From assembly GCF_001442625.1 (NCBI RefSeq), contig NZ_LMZQ01000003.1:248001-312000 (forward strand): a stretch of DNA of 64,000 nt. The letters are read 5' to 3'. The notes below the pieces were generated by a model. It saw only the letters and a program-made list of their open reading frames with translations. It searched no databases and was not told the origin of the DNA. The position numbers and the translations under genes are program-made. Below are positions 6,913 to 14,311 of the stretch, one piece after another; within the stretch, counting starts at the first letter, position 1; every line of letters begins with the position of its first letter. The stretch comes from Pedobacter ginsenosidimutans. Its GTDB lineage: Bacteria > Bacteroidota > Bacteroidia > Sphingobacteriales > Sphingobacteriaceae.

Positions 6913-7010
6913 ACAGCACTTCTGGTTTCCAATTGCCTCAAAAGTAGAAAACTCAACCTTATTCATTGCCTCCAAGTACTTAACCGATATTAATTTCGAC
7001 AACTATAAAT

Positions 7011-7043
7011 AAAAAAAGCTCTGGTAAATATACCAGAGCTTTT
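7011..7043 (-). terminator. Terminator of the ECF sigma gene
   Basis: AAAAGCTCTGGTA pairs with TACCAGAGCTTTT and is followed on the minus strand by a run of seven T. It lies 48 bases beyond the sigma-factor stop codon. Confidence 0.85.
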
Positions 7044-7090
7044 GGTTAAAATGTTCTTCAACGGGAATTTGAGAATAATCCAATTAACGC

Positions 7091-7621
7091 TTACATCACT
7101 TCTGATGTTGCAATTTCTTTAGAATAGGTTTTTAAATATTTTTTAAGAATACCTCTCGCTACGTGGATACGCGTTTTTACTGTTCCAATCGGAATAGCTA
7201 ACATATCTGCAATTTCGTGATACTTATATCCTTCAAAATAACGGATAAAAGGCACATAATACTCTTCAGGTAATTGCGAAAGGGCTTTATCAATATCACC
7301 CAAGACAAATTTACTCTCTGCCTGATTTTTAGTTGCACTATATGAAAGATTTGCAGAAGAAATATCTTCGCTCTGGGTAATTAAAGTATTTGTTTTCACC
7401 AATCGGCGATAGTTGTTAATGAAAGTATTTTTCATGATGGTAAACAACCAACCTTTTAAATTCGTACCTTCTTTAAACTTATTGTAATAAGTGATCGCTT
7501 TCAGCATGGTATCCTGAACCAAATCATTTGCGTCTTCTGCGTCTTTAGTAAAATTTAAAGCATAAGATCTAAGCGATACCGAGTGATGATTAACCAGATG
7601 ATTGAATTCAAATTTTGTCAT
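7091..7621 (-). CDS. ECF-type RNA polymerase sigma factor
   Basis: A 176-residue sigma-70 family protein with only regions 2 and 4. Region 2 shows DANDLVQDTMLKAITYYNKF and GWLFTIMKNTFINNYRR; region 4 shows LPEEYYVPFIRYFEGYKYHE and IPIGTVKTRIHVARGILKK, a helix-turn-helix for the -35 region. The frame runs upstream to 7699, but a -7 promoter box at 7685-7692 lies in that extension and MTKFEFNHLV is the normal beginning of these sigma factors, so the ATG at 7621 is chosen. No anti-sigma gene is adjacent. ECF factors of this kind often accompany carotenoid loci in Bacteroidota, so a role in crt expression is possible but inferred. Confidence 0.9.
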   Translation of the reverse strand: MTKFEFNHLVNHHSVSLRSYALNFTKDAEDANDLVQDTMLKAITYYNKFKEGTNLKGWLFTIMKNTFINNYRRLVKTNTLITQSEDISSANLSYSATKNQAESKFVLGDIDKALSQLPEEYYVPFIRYFEGYKYHEIADMLAIPIGTVKTRIHVARGILKKYLKTYSKEIATSEVM

Positions 7622-7684
7622 GATATTTAGCTTTAGGTAGATAAAAAAAACAAATGAATTATTGTTCGTTCGCATAAACCTAAA

Positions 7685-7692
7685 CAAACTTA
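7685..7692 (-). promoter_or_regulatory. -7 box TAAGTTTG of the sigma gene
   Basis: Perfect match to TAnnTTTG on the minus strand, about 64 bases upstream of the chosen ATG at 7621. The -33 position reads ACCA and is not a match. Confidence 0.4.
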
Positions 7693-7751
7693 GTACCAAA
7701 ATTTTCTGGCATGGTGTTAAAAGCGTGCAACTACATAAAGGCAGGCTTTCG

Positions 7752-8768
7752 TCACAGAATATTTACTTCTCTTTCTAAAGTGACTCCAAAAGTAGACTTT
7801 ACACTGTCTATAATCTGTTCAGAAAAATTATACACTTCTGTGCCAGTCGCATGTCCGTGGTTAACTAAAACCAAAGCCTGGTTTTTCCAGGTACCTGTTT
7901 GGCCAAGCACTTTACCCTTCCAGCCACATTGTTCAATTAACCATCCGGCGGCCAATTTAATTTTATCATCAGCTGTAGGATAGTGTACTACATCGGGGTG
8001 TTTCGCCACAATATCAGCAAATTCATATTTTTCGATCACCGGATTTTTAAAGAAACTACCTGCGTTACCAATAGTAGACGGATCGGGCAGTTTGCTTACG
8101 CGGATATGTGATACAGCGGCAGAAACATCGGCAATATCCGGGTTTTCGATCCCTCTGTTCAGCAACTCGGTTTCAATGGCACCATAGGAGGTATTAATTT
8201 TCGCTTCCGTCGATAAACGGAAAGTAACGGATGTAATAATGTACTGGCCCTTCAACTCACCTTTGAAAATACTTTCGCGGTAACCGAAGTGGCAATCATC
8301 ATAAGCAAAGGTTTTGATTTTTCCGGTTTTGATCTCAAAAGCGCTACAGCTTTCGAAAACATCTTTGAGCTCTACCCCATAAGCACCAATATTCTGTATT
8401 GGCGATGCACCCACCGTACCAGGGATCAGGCTTAAATTTTCTACACCTGCAAAATGATGCCCAACACAGTAGTTCACAAAATCGTTCCATACTTCACCAG
8501 CACCGGCTGTTACCAACACTTTATCATCAATCATTTCGGATTTGATGCCTTTGATGCTGATTTTAACAACTAATCCCTTATAATCCTGAGTAAATAACAC
8601 ATTACTTCCCCCACCTATAACCAAGAGCTTTTGAGATTTTACGATCTCGTTTTTAAATAGCCTGGCTAAATCTGCTTCAGAAAATATCTCGGCAAAGTAG
8701 CTTGCCCTAACATCGATACCAAACGAATTATATGGTTTTAACGAAATATTTTCCTGGATTTGAAGCAT
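7752..8768 (-). CDS. murB: UDP-N-acetylenolpyruvoylglucosamine reductase MurB
   Basis: A 338-residue FAD enzyme that reduces UDP-GlcNAc-enolpyruvate to UDP-MurNAc with NADPH in peptidoglycan precursor synthesis. FAD-binding motif GGGSNVLF lies near residues 52-59 and the GTVGASPIQNIGAYG segment near 118-132. NAGSFFKNP around 237-245 carries the catalytic Ser, and SYGAIETEL shows the type I (E. coli-like) substrate loop. Length fits the long type I form. It stands as a single gene on the minus strand; a -7 box lies 21 bases upstream of the ATG. Confidence 0.96.
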   Translation of the reverse strand: MLQIQENISLKPYNSFGIDVRASYFAEIFSEADLARLFKNEIVKSQKLLVIGGGSNVLFTQDYKGLVVKISIKGIKSEMIDDKVLVTAGAGEVWNDFVNYCVGHHFAGVENLSLIPGTVGASPIQNIGAYGVELKDVFESCSAFEIKTGKIKTFAYDDCHFGYRESIFKGELKGQYIITSVTFRLSTEAKINTSYGAIETELLNRGIENPDIADVSAAVSHIRVSKLPDPSTIGNAGSFFKNPVIEKYEFADIVAKHPDVVHYPTADDKIKLAAGWLIEQCGWKGKVLGQTGTWKNQALVLVNHGHATGTEVYNFSEQIIDSVKSTFGVTLEREVNIL

Positions 8769-8788
8769 ATTGATTCTGGGTTATGCTG

Positions 8789-8796
8789 CAAAAGTA
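8789..8796 (-). promoter_or_regulatory. -7 box TACTTTTG of murB
   Basis: Perfect TAnnTTTG match on the minus strand; predicted start near 8782 leaves a leader of about 14 bases before the murB ATG. No -33 match. Confidence 0.4.
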
Positions 8797-8841
8797 AAAT
8801 AAAAAGACTTTATATTAATAATTGATTGGTTGTATACCTGA

Positions 8842-9981
8842 CTATTCAAAAATTTTGGCCAGTTTATTTTTTAGATTAATGTGAAAATCATTACCCTCAC
8901 CATCATAACGGCCCGCTATTTTACCTTCTTTATCTATTAAAATGAATGTTGGATAAGCCGGAATATTGTATTGTATGACTAAATCGTCACCCTTGGTGCT
9001 TTTGCTTGCATCCATAAGTAAAATATGCTTCCATAAGCCAGTACGGTCATCCACAATTGCTTTTTGCCAAAGTTTACGATCATGATCTGTTGCAATACTT
9101 ACGATTTCAAGCCCTTTGCTTTTATATTTTTTATACATTTCGATCAAATCAGGACTCAGGGCCCTACAATGCACACACCAGGTTCCCCAAAAATCCAGGA
9201 GTACATATTTTTTAGACTTAAATTCGGCAAGGCTGATCATTTTTCCATTGGCTAGCTTTGCAGAAAAACCGGGAGCTGGTTGCCCTATTTTACTTGTTTC
9301 TTCATGATCTAGTTCTTTATAAATGAACCTTCCCCATGCGCTATTTAACACTGGCCCTGAAAAACTCCGATAATAAAACTGAACAGAATCTTTAGGTAAA
9401 GATCTGCTTAAAGAACTTAACAAATATGGGCTTAAGTAAGAATTTGGATTGTTTCTGATAAAAGCTAAACTATTTTTTTCTGCCACTTTAAATAGCCTTG
9501 ATCTTTCTGCATAATTTAGACTAAGATTAGCTTTCAGCGAATCAAAGCTGCCCCTTTCCTTAATCGCCTTATTTAAATCATCAATTTTATCAAGTACCTC
9601 GTCATATGCCTTTTTAAGTCTAATCTTATCCCAGTCAGTTTGAGTTAGCGATCCTAGCAATTCTGCTTTAAAAAACTTGCCGCTAAGTATGTTTAACTTC
9701 AGGTTACCAGGTTCTAAAAATAAACGAACAGACTGAGGCCCCTCCATTATATTGGTTTTTCCATGTTTAAAACTAGCCAAACTAGGTTCACTTAAATAAC
9801 CACTAAACTTAAAGGAACCGTCCTTTACAAATGCAGAATCTTTATTCCCACGATATTCAAGTATAATTTTTTCTCCATCTTTTAAATCGGTTTTGCCTGA
9901 TAGATTAAATCTTGAAGCATTATTTTGAGCAAAGCCCTTTAGACTTAGCATTGCAAAAATTAAAGCGAAACATATTTTCAT
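8842..9981 (-). CDS. TlpA-like thioredoxin with N-terminal DUF4369 region
   Basis: A 379-residue exported protein. A signal peptide (MKICFALIFAMLSLKGFA) precedes a beta-rich DUF4369-like region (about 25-110), a helical linker and a TlpA/AhpC-type thioredoxin domain from about 235. The redox motif WCVHC is at residues 268-272 and the cis-proline strand IPAYPTFILID near 340. Such proteins act in the periplasm as disulfide reductases, often for cytochrome c maturation or stress. It is the third gene of a minus-strand run crtZ, lipoprotein, this gene (gaps 10 and 44 bases), so it may be transcribed with crtZ. Confidence 0.9.
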   Translation of the reverse strand: MKICFALIFAMLSLKGFAQNNASRFNLSGKTDLKDGEKIILEYRGNKDSAFVKDGSFKFSGYLSEPSLASFKHGKTNIMEGPQSVRLFLEPGNLKLNILSGKFFKAELLGSLTQTDWDKIRLKKAYDEVLDKIDDLNKAIKERGSFDSLKANLSLNYAERSRLFKVAEKNSLAFIRNNPNSYLSPYLLSSLSRSLPKDSVQFYYRSFSGPVLNSAWGRFIYKELDHEETSKIGQPAPGFSAKLANGKMISLAEFKSKKYVLLDFWGTWCVHCRALSPDLIEMYKKYKSKGLEIVSIATDHDRKLWQKAIVDDRTGLWKHILLMDASKSTKGDDLVIQYNIPAYPTFILIDKEGKIAGRYDGEGNDFHINLKNKLAKIFE

Positions 9982-10025
9982 GAGAGACGATTAAAATTAG
10001 GTCAGTACATTATTGAAGTTAATAT

Positions 10026-10475
10026 TTATTCTACAACCTTCGTAATTCCCCTATTGAATTTGAAACTCAACTCTTTAGACTTTCCATCTTCTGATTTGAC
10101 TCTCGAAAGTTTCCAGCCAACGAAAGTGGGTTTGGTTTTGGCCAGTTCCAACAAACGGTATCTTTCTTTGGTGAGTTTTGCACTGATCAACCCTACACTA
10201 TCCGACTCCGCCTGACTCAAGTGTTCTATCTGACTCTCTAAGGCAGCTAAAGTATCATCTAACTCATTTCCCTTTTTGATGCTGTCGGTATAAGCTTTTG
10301 GCGAAATATTGTAAAGGCTATCTAATTTTGAACCGTCAAAATCCAAATCCTGATTACTGTTTTCGTATTTAGCTTCTACAAGCGCAATAGCACGGTCTTT
10401 ATCTGTTTTTTTATGGCATGAATATAAGGCTAAGCAAATAATTCCGAAAAGAATAAATAGGTAATAATTTTTCAT
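10026..10475 (-). CDS. Lipoprotein of unknown function downstream of crtZ
   Basis: A 149-residue protein with a lipoprotein signal: hydrophobic helix and lipobox ALYSC with the acylated Cys at residue 20. The mature part is helical and charged (DTLAALESQIEHLSQAESD) followed by a short beta-rich end containing FVGWKLSR. I do not recognise a family. It starts ten bases after the crtZ stop codon and is followed 44 bases on by the TlpA-like gene, so it belongs to the same transcript. Confidence 0.8.
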   Translation of the reverse strand: MKNYYLFILFGIICLALYSCHKKTDKDRAIALVEAKYENSNQDLDFDGSKLDSLYNISPKAYTDSIKKGNELDDTLAALESQIEHLSQAESDSVGLISAKLTKERYRLLELAKTKPTFVGWKLSRVKSEDGKSKELSFKFNRGITKVVE

Positions 10476-10485
10476 ATCATGTAAT

Positions 10486-10914
10486 TTAGTTTTTTAATAC
10501 CGTTTTCCTTACAAATAATAACCCAAAAGCCTTGCCTTCTTTTTTGCCCCTATTTTTATGATGGATCTTATGCGCCTTCCGTACCGCCTGCAAATAGGTG
10601 TTGTTGCTTTTAAAAGTTTTAAACCGCTGGTGCACAAACCAATCATGCACTACGAAATAGATCATGCCATATAAGGTAATACCTAATCCGATAAAAAATC
10701 TATAACCAAAATTATGGCGATCGATATACATTAAATACAGAGACAGGGCAGCAAATAACGCGGCAAACAGATCATTCCATTCGAAAAATGATTTTGCTTT
10801 TTGATGGTGGCTTTTATGCAAAAACCATAGTGGCCCATGGAATAAATACTTGTGTATAAACCACGACAAACACTCCATTGCTATAATGGTAAACAATACA
10901 ATAAATATGTTCAT
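10486..10914 (-). CDS. crtZ: Beta-carotene hydroxylase CrtZ
   Basis: A 142-residue membrane di-iron hydroxylase that adds 3-hydroxyl groups to beta-carotene, giving zeaxanthin. The histidine clusters are all present: HKYLFHG, LHKSHHQK, VVHDWFVHQR and AHKIHHKNRG, set between four hydrophobic segments. The frame extends to a TTG at 10926 but the ATG at 10914 gives the usual N-terminus and lies 27 bases after the predicted transcription start. It heads a three-gene run with a lipoprotein and a TlpA-like protein. Together with crtI and the lycopene cyclase it indicates a zeaxanthin-type pigment. Confidence 0.92.
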   Translation of the reverse strand: MNIFIVLFTIIAMECLSWFIHKYLFHGPLWFLHKSHHQKAKSFFEWNDLFAALFAALSLYLMYIDRHNFGYRFFIGLGITLYGMIYFVVHDWFVHQRFKTFKSNNTYLQAVRKAHKIHHKNRGKKEGKAFGLLFVRKTVLKN

Positions 10915-10947
10915 TAATGCTGACAAATCTTCTAAACGATTGGTTTG

Positions 10948-10977
10948 TAAAGATATATAAACAGCGCGAGAAACAAA
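10948..10977 (-). promoter_or_regulatory. crtZ promoter TTTG-N18-TATCTTTA
   Basis: On the minus strand TTTG (10974-10977) is followed after 18 bases by TATCTTTA (10948-10955). The -7 box is identical to that of the small-RNA promoter after crtI at 6735-6742, which hints at shared regulation of the carotenoid genes. Confidence 0.55.
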
Positions 10978-11025
10978 ATTATGTCATAATATTGTAAGCT
11001 TAATGCGCTTTTCAACAAACCTTTC

Positions 11026-11076
11026 ATGACTAATCATTTTTTAGCACTATTTTTGACTAAAATATTAAAAAAGTCA
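11026..11076. promoter_or_regulatory. Candidate TetR operators
   Basis: ATGACTAATCAT (11026-11037) is nearly palindromic, and TGACT (11054-11058) and AGTCA (11072-11076) form a 23-bp imperfect palindrome with a 13-base AT-rich centre, 18 bases before the tetR start. Location and the shared TGACTAA core suggest autoregulation; not proven. Confidence 0.35.
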
Positions 11077-11093
11077 GAAAGTAGAAAAGTAAA

Positions 11094-11705
11094 ATGATTG
11101 TAGCCGATAAAAAGAGAGAGCAAATTATTGATGGCGCTATAAAACGTTTTATCCATTTTGGTATTGGTAAAACCACAATGAACGATATAGCAGAAGATCT
11201 TTCCGTTTCCAAACCATCGCTTTATTATTATTTCCCGGATAAGAAGCATTTAATTATTGGAGTAATAGAAAGGGTATTTAACGACTTCTTTGAGTTGATC
11301 AAAAAGAAATACAATCCAGATCAGCCTTTGGAAGACATCCTTTTTAGCACCATAGAAGTGAGGAATACTTTTTTCCAAAAATATTACATGTTAAGGATTA
11401 CGGAAGGTATTCCTGACCTGTTAAACGATGATGTGATAAAAGGCAAATTACAGGCCCTTAAAGGCTCCGAGAAAGAATTCTTTGCAGAAATTTTTAGTCA
11501 GGCAAAAACAAAAGGAGAAATAGAGCACGATGACACTGCCCACGTTGCGGAACTTTATCTGGAAAGTTTGATGGGCCTTTGTACCATGTGCATTATGGAA
11601 ACAGGCAAAGATCTTTTCCCTGATAAAAAAGCATTTAATAGAATGACGCTGAAGCAAAAGAACCTCACTACCATATTTGTAAGGGGTTTAAGGTGCACAG
11701 ACTAA
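11094..11705 (+). CDS. TetR/AcrR family transcriptional regulator
   Basis: A 203-residue repressor-type regulator. The N-terminal helix-turn-helix is clear: QIIDGAIKRFIHFGIGKTTM then NDIAEDLSVSKPSLYYYFPDK (about residues 8-50). The C-terminal two thirds is helical and would bind a ligand; it contains no motif that names one. Upstream palindromes of TGACT type may be its operators. The gene is followed 89 bases on by a TolC/MFP/RND set on the same strand, the usual arrangement of a local efflux repressor. Start ATG at 11094. Confidence 0.92.
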   Translation: MIVADKKREQIIDGAIKRFIHFGIGKTTMNDIAEDLSVSKPSLYYYFPDKKHLIIGVIERVFNDFFELIKKKYNPDQPLEDILFSTIEVRNTFFQKYYMLRITEGIPDLLNDDVIKGKLQALKGSEKEFFAEIFSQAKTKGEIEHDDTAHVAELYLESLMGLCTMCIMETGKDLFPDKKAFNRMTLKQKNLTTIFVRGLRCTD

Positions 11706-11794
11706 ATACAGTGGCACAAAAGGACTAAAACCGCCTTTACACCATTAAGAAAACTTAAATAGATAAGAACCCAAAAACAAAAAAACAATACATT

Positions 11795-13135
11795 ATGCTT
11801 AGAGTAAAAATGGTAAGGTTAATGCTCATACTGCTAATCGGCTCGGTTTTACCGCAGCTGGTGCTTGCACAGCAGCAAGTTACCTTAAAAGATGCGCTAA
11901 CCTACGCGCTCCAAAACAACACCAAGATTCGAAACTCGAAACTGGATATTGAAGGCGGAAGATACAAGGTGGAGGAAGTTAGGGCGCAGGCCTTACCTCA
12001 AATTACAGGAAATGTTGGTTTAACTTATAATCCTATTATCGGCCAACTGGTTGCTAATTTCGGCGGACAAACGCAGGCGATCAAATTAGGCCAGAACTGG
12101 AATTCGACTGCAGGTGTTCAGCTTTCGCAACAATTATTCAACCAACAGGTTTTTACTGGCTTACAGGCTGCTAGATCGAGTGAGGAATATTACAACCTTA
12201 CTTCAAAATTAACAGAAGAGCAGATTATCGAGCTGGTGGCCAACAATTACTACCAGGTTTTGGTAAACAGACAGCAGTTAAACGTAATTGATACCAATAT
12301 TAAAAATGTTAAAATTGTAGAAAAAATTGTTTCAAACCAGTTTAAAAATGGTTTAGCCAGAAAAATCGATGTTGACAGGATCAATGTAAACCTAACTAAC
12401 CTGAATACACAACGCGAGCAGGTGATCAATGCCATTACCCAATTAGAGAATCAGTTAAAATTTTCGATGGGTATGCCGGTTTCTACGCCGATCAGCTTAC
12501 CATTTACCGAATTAACAGAGGTAACTACTTTACCTGTATTTACAGACTCTATCGATCTGGCAAACAGAACAGAGGTTAAACTTTTGGATAACCAGGATAA
12601 ACTTTTATCACTGCAAAGAAAGGCATACGTTGCCGAATATTATCCATCATTGGCTTTAACGGGTAATTATACCTACTCGAGTCAAAGTGATGGTTTCGAT
12701 TTCCTAAAATCTAATGCCGCTGCAATCGGATATGGCGCATCGGCAGTTGGTCTGACTTTAAAAGTGCCAATTTTTAATGGTTTTTTAACACGTTCAAAAA
12801 TCCGCCAGGCAGATGTTGATATTAAGAAAGCAAGAGAGAGCAGAAAAGAATCTGTAAACTCGTTAAACCTGGCTTATGAGAACGCAAAAATCCAATTGCG
12901 CAACAACATCAACACCATTAAATCGCAACGTAAAAACGCAGATTTAGCGCAGGAAATTTACAAAAGCACACAAAACAATTATAACAATGGCTTAGCTTCT
13001 TTAACCGATCTTCTGGATACAGAAAATGCACTTACTGAGGCACAGAACAGCTATACACAGGCTTTATTGAATTATAAAATAGCCGAAATACAATTAATCA
13101 AATCAAACGGGAATATTAAATCGCTAGTACAATAG
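11795..13135 (+). CDS. TolC family outer membrane efflux protein
   Basis: A 446-residue outer-membrane channel of the TolC/OEP type. A signal peptide ending VLAQQ precedes two repeats of the coiled-coil OEP domain: the first begins LKDALTYALQNNTKIRNSKL, the second NRTEVKLLDNQDKLLSLQRK and ends in ENALTEAQNSYTQALLNYKI. It provides the exit duct for the RND pump encoded downstream. The stop codon is two bases before the start of the membrane fusion protein, so translation is probably coupled. Substrate is unknown. Confidence 0.93.
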   Translation: MLRVKMVRLMLILLIGSVLPQLVLAQQQVTLKDALTYALQNNTKIRNSKLDIEGGRYKVEEVRAQALPQITGNVGLTYNPIIGQLVANFGGQTQAIKLGQNWNSTAGVQLSQQLFNQQVFTGLQAARSSEEYYNLTSKLTEEQIIELVANNYYQVLVNRQQLNVIDTNIKNVKIVEKIVSNQFKNGLARKIDVDRINVNLTNLNTQREQVINAITQLENQLKFSMGMPVSTPISLPFTELTEVTTLPVFTDSIDLANRTEVKLLDNQDKLLSLQRKAYVAEYYPSLALTGNYTYSSQSDGFDFLKSNAAAIGYGASAVGLTLKVPIFNGFLTRSKIRQADVDIKKARESRKESVNSLNLAYENAKIQLRNNINTIKSQRKNADLAQEIYKSTQNNYNNGLASLTDLLDTENALTEAQNSYTQALLNYKIAEIQLIKSNGNIKSLVQ

Positions 13136-13137
13136 AA

Positions 13138-14205
13138 ATGAAAAGAGTAATTACCATAATTATCGTAGTTGTTGTTGCCCTTGGTGCAATAGCTTATGTT
13201 TTAAGCAACAATAAAAAGAAGAACGAAGAAAAAACTGCTTTCATTGCTAAAGGTGGTGGCGCTGTTGCCGTTCGGGTTGCTCAGGTAGAGAGAAAAGCTG
13301 TGAATTTAGATTTCAGTGCAAACGGAAACTTTATCCCTAAACAAGAACTTAACTTCTTATCAGAAAATGCAGGTCGTGTTACAGCTATTTATGTTGATGA
13401 GGGTGACCGCGTAAGCAAAGGCCAGGTTTTAGCCCGTGTTGATGCTGAAATTATCAATACAGACAGAGAAACTGCCGAAGCTAACTACCAGAATGCAGTA
13501 AGAGATGAGGCCAGATACCAAAGCTCATTCTCAACTGGCGGTGTTACGCAACAACAGTTAGATCAGGCTAAACTGGCAACAAGAAATGCTAAACTGCGTT
13601 TACAGGCTTCGCAACGTAAATTAAGTGATGCAAATATTAAATCACCAATCAACGGTATCGTAAACAAAAGATACATTGAAGTAGGTGCATTTGTAAATAC
13701 TCAAGGTACACAGATGTTCGAACTGGTTGATGTTTCTAAATTAAAACTGAAAGTTAATGTGAACGAATCGCAGGTAGCCAACCTTAAAATCGGCGATCAG
13801 ATCGACATTAAATCTTCTGTTTTCCCAACTGATAATTTCTCTGGAAAAGTAACCTTCATCGCTGCTAAAGCTGATGCAACCTTAAACTTCCCAATTGAAA
13901 TTGAAGTAGAGAACAGTCACAAAAACACTTTAAAAGCGGGTATGTACGGAACTGCAATATTCAAGTTCCCTAAACAGGCGCCAAGCATCCTTATTCCGCG
14001 CACTTCATTTGTAGGTAGTGTGAGCAGTAACCAGGTTTTTGTGTTGGATAAATCTAACAATACTGCTAAAACCCGTAATGTGGTAGCTGGCCGTATTTTA
14101 GGAGACAATGTTGAAATCCTTGATGGCTTAAAAGAAGGTGAAACTGTAATCACCAGCGGGCAGATTAACTTAACCGAAGGTACTCAGGTGAGTATTGTAA
14201 AATAG
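13138..14205 (+). CDS. Efflux RND periplasmic adaptor (MFP) subunit
   Basis: A 355-residue HlyD/AcrA-like adaptor. It has an N-terminal membrane anchor (ITIIIVVVVALGAIAYVLS), a lipoyl-type half motif AGRVTAIYVDEGDRVSKGQV around residues 78-97, an alpha-hairpin with ANYQNAVRDEARYQ, the second lipoyl half IKSPINGIVNKRYIEVGAFV, then beta-barrel and membrane-proximal domains. It links the inner-membrane RND pump to TolC. It lies 2 bases after the TolC gene; 106 bases containing a half REP element separate it from the pump gene. Confidence 0.93.
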   Translation: MKRVITIIIVVVVALGAIAYVLSNNKKKNEEKTAFIAKGGGAVAVRVAQVERKAVNLDFSANGNFIPKQELNFLSENAGRVTAIYVDEGDRVSKGQVLARVDAEIINTDRETAEANYQNAVRDEARYQSSFSTGGVTQQQLDQAKLATRNAKLRLQASQRKLSDANIKSPINGIVNKRYIEVGAFVNTQGTQMFELVDVSKLKLKVNVNESQVANLKIGDQIDIKSSVFPTDNFSGKVTFIAAKADATLNFPIEIEVENSHKNTLKAGMYGTAIFKFPKQAPSILIPRTSFVGSVSSNQVFVLDKSNNTAKTRNVVAGRILGDNVEILDGLKEGETVITSGQINLTEGTQVSIVK

Positions 14206-14233
14206 TCCGATTGGCAGTTATCAGTCTACAGTT

Positions 14234-14279
14234 TGTCATCCTGAGCCAGCTTGCACTGAGCGAAGTCGAAGTGAAGGGA
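14234..14279. repeat. Half REP element inside efflux operon
   Basis: TGTCATCCTGAGCCAGC followed by TTGCACTGAGCGAAGTCGAA matches only the left arm of the REP family. It lies between the MFP and RND genes, the only sizeable gap in the operon. Confidence 0.6.
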
Positions 14280-14311
14280 CAATATTTACTCAATTGCAAT
14301 AAATAATTAAA

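Noticed and set aside
7711-7983. 90-codon plus-strand frame at the murB end
   Set aside because: Antisense to the MurB C-terminus, which is conserved.
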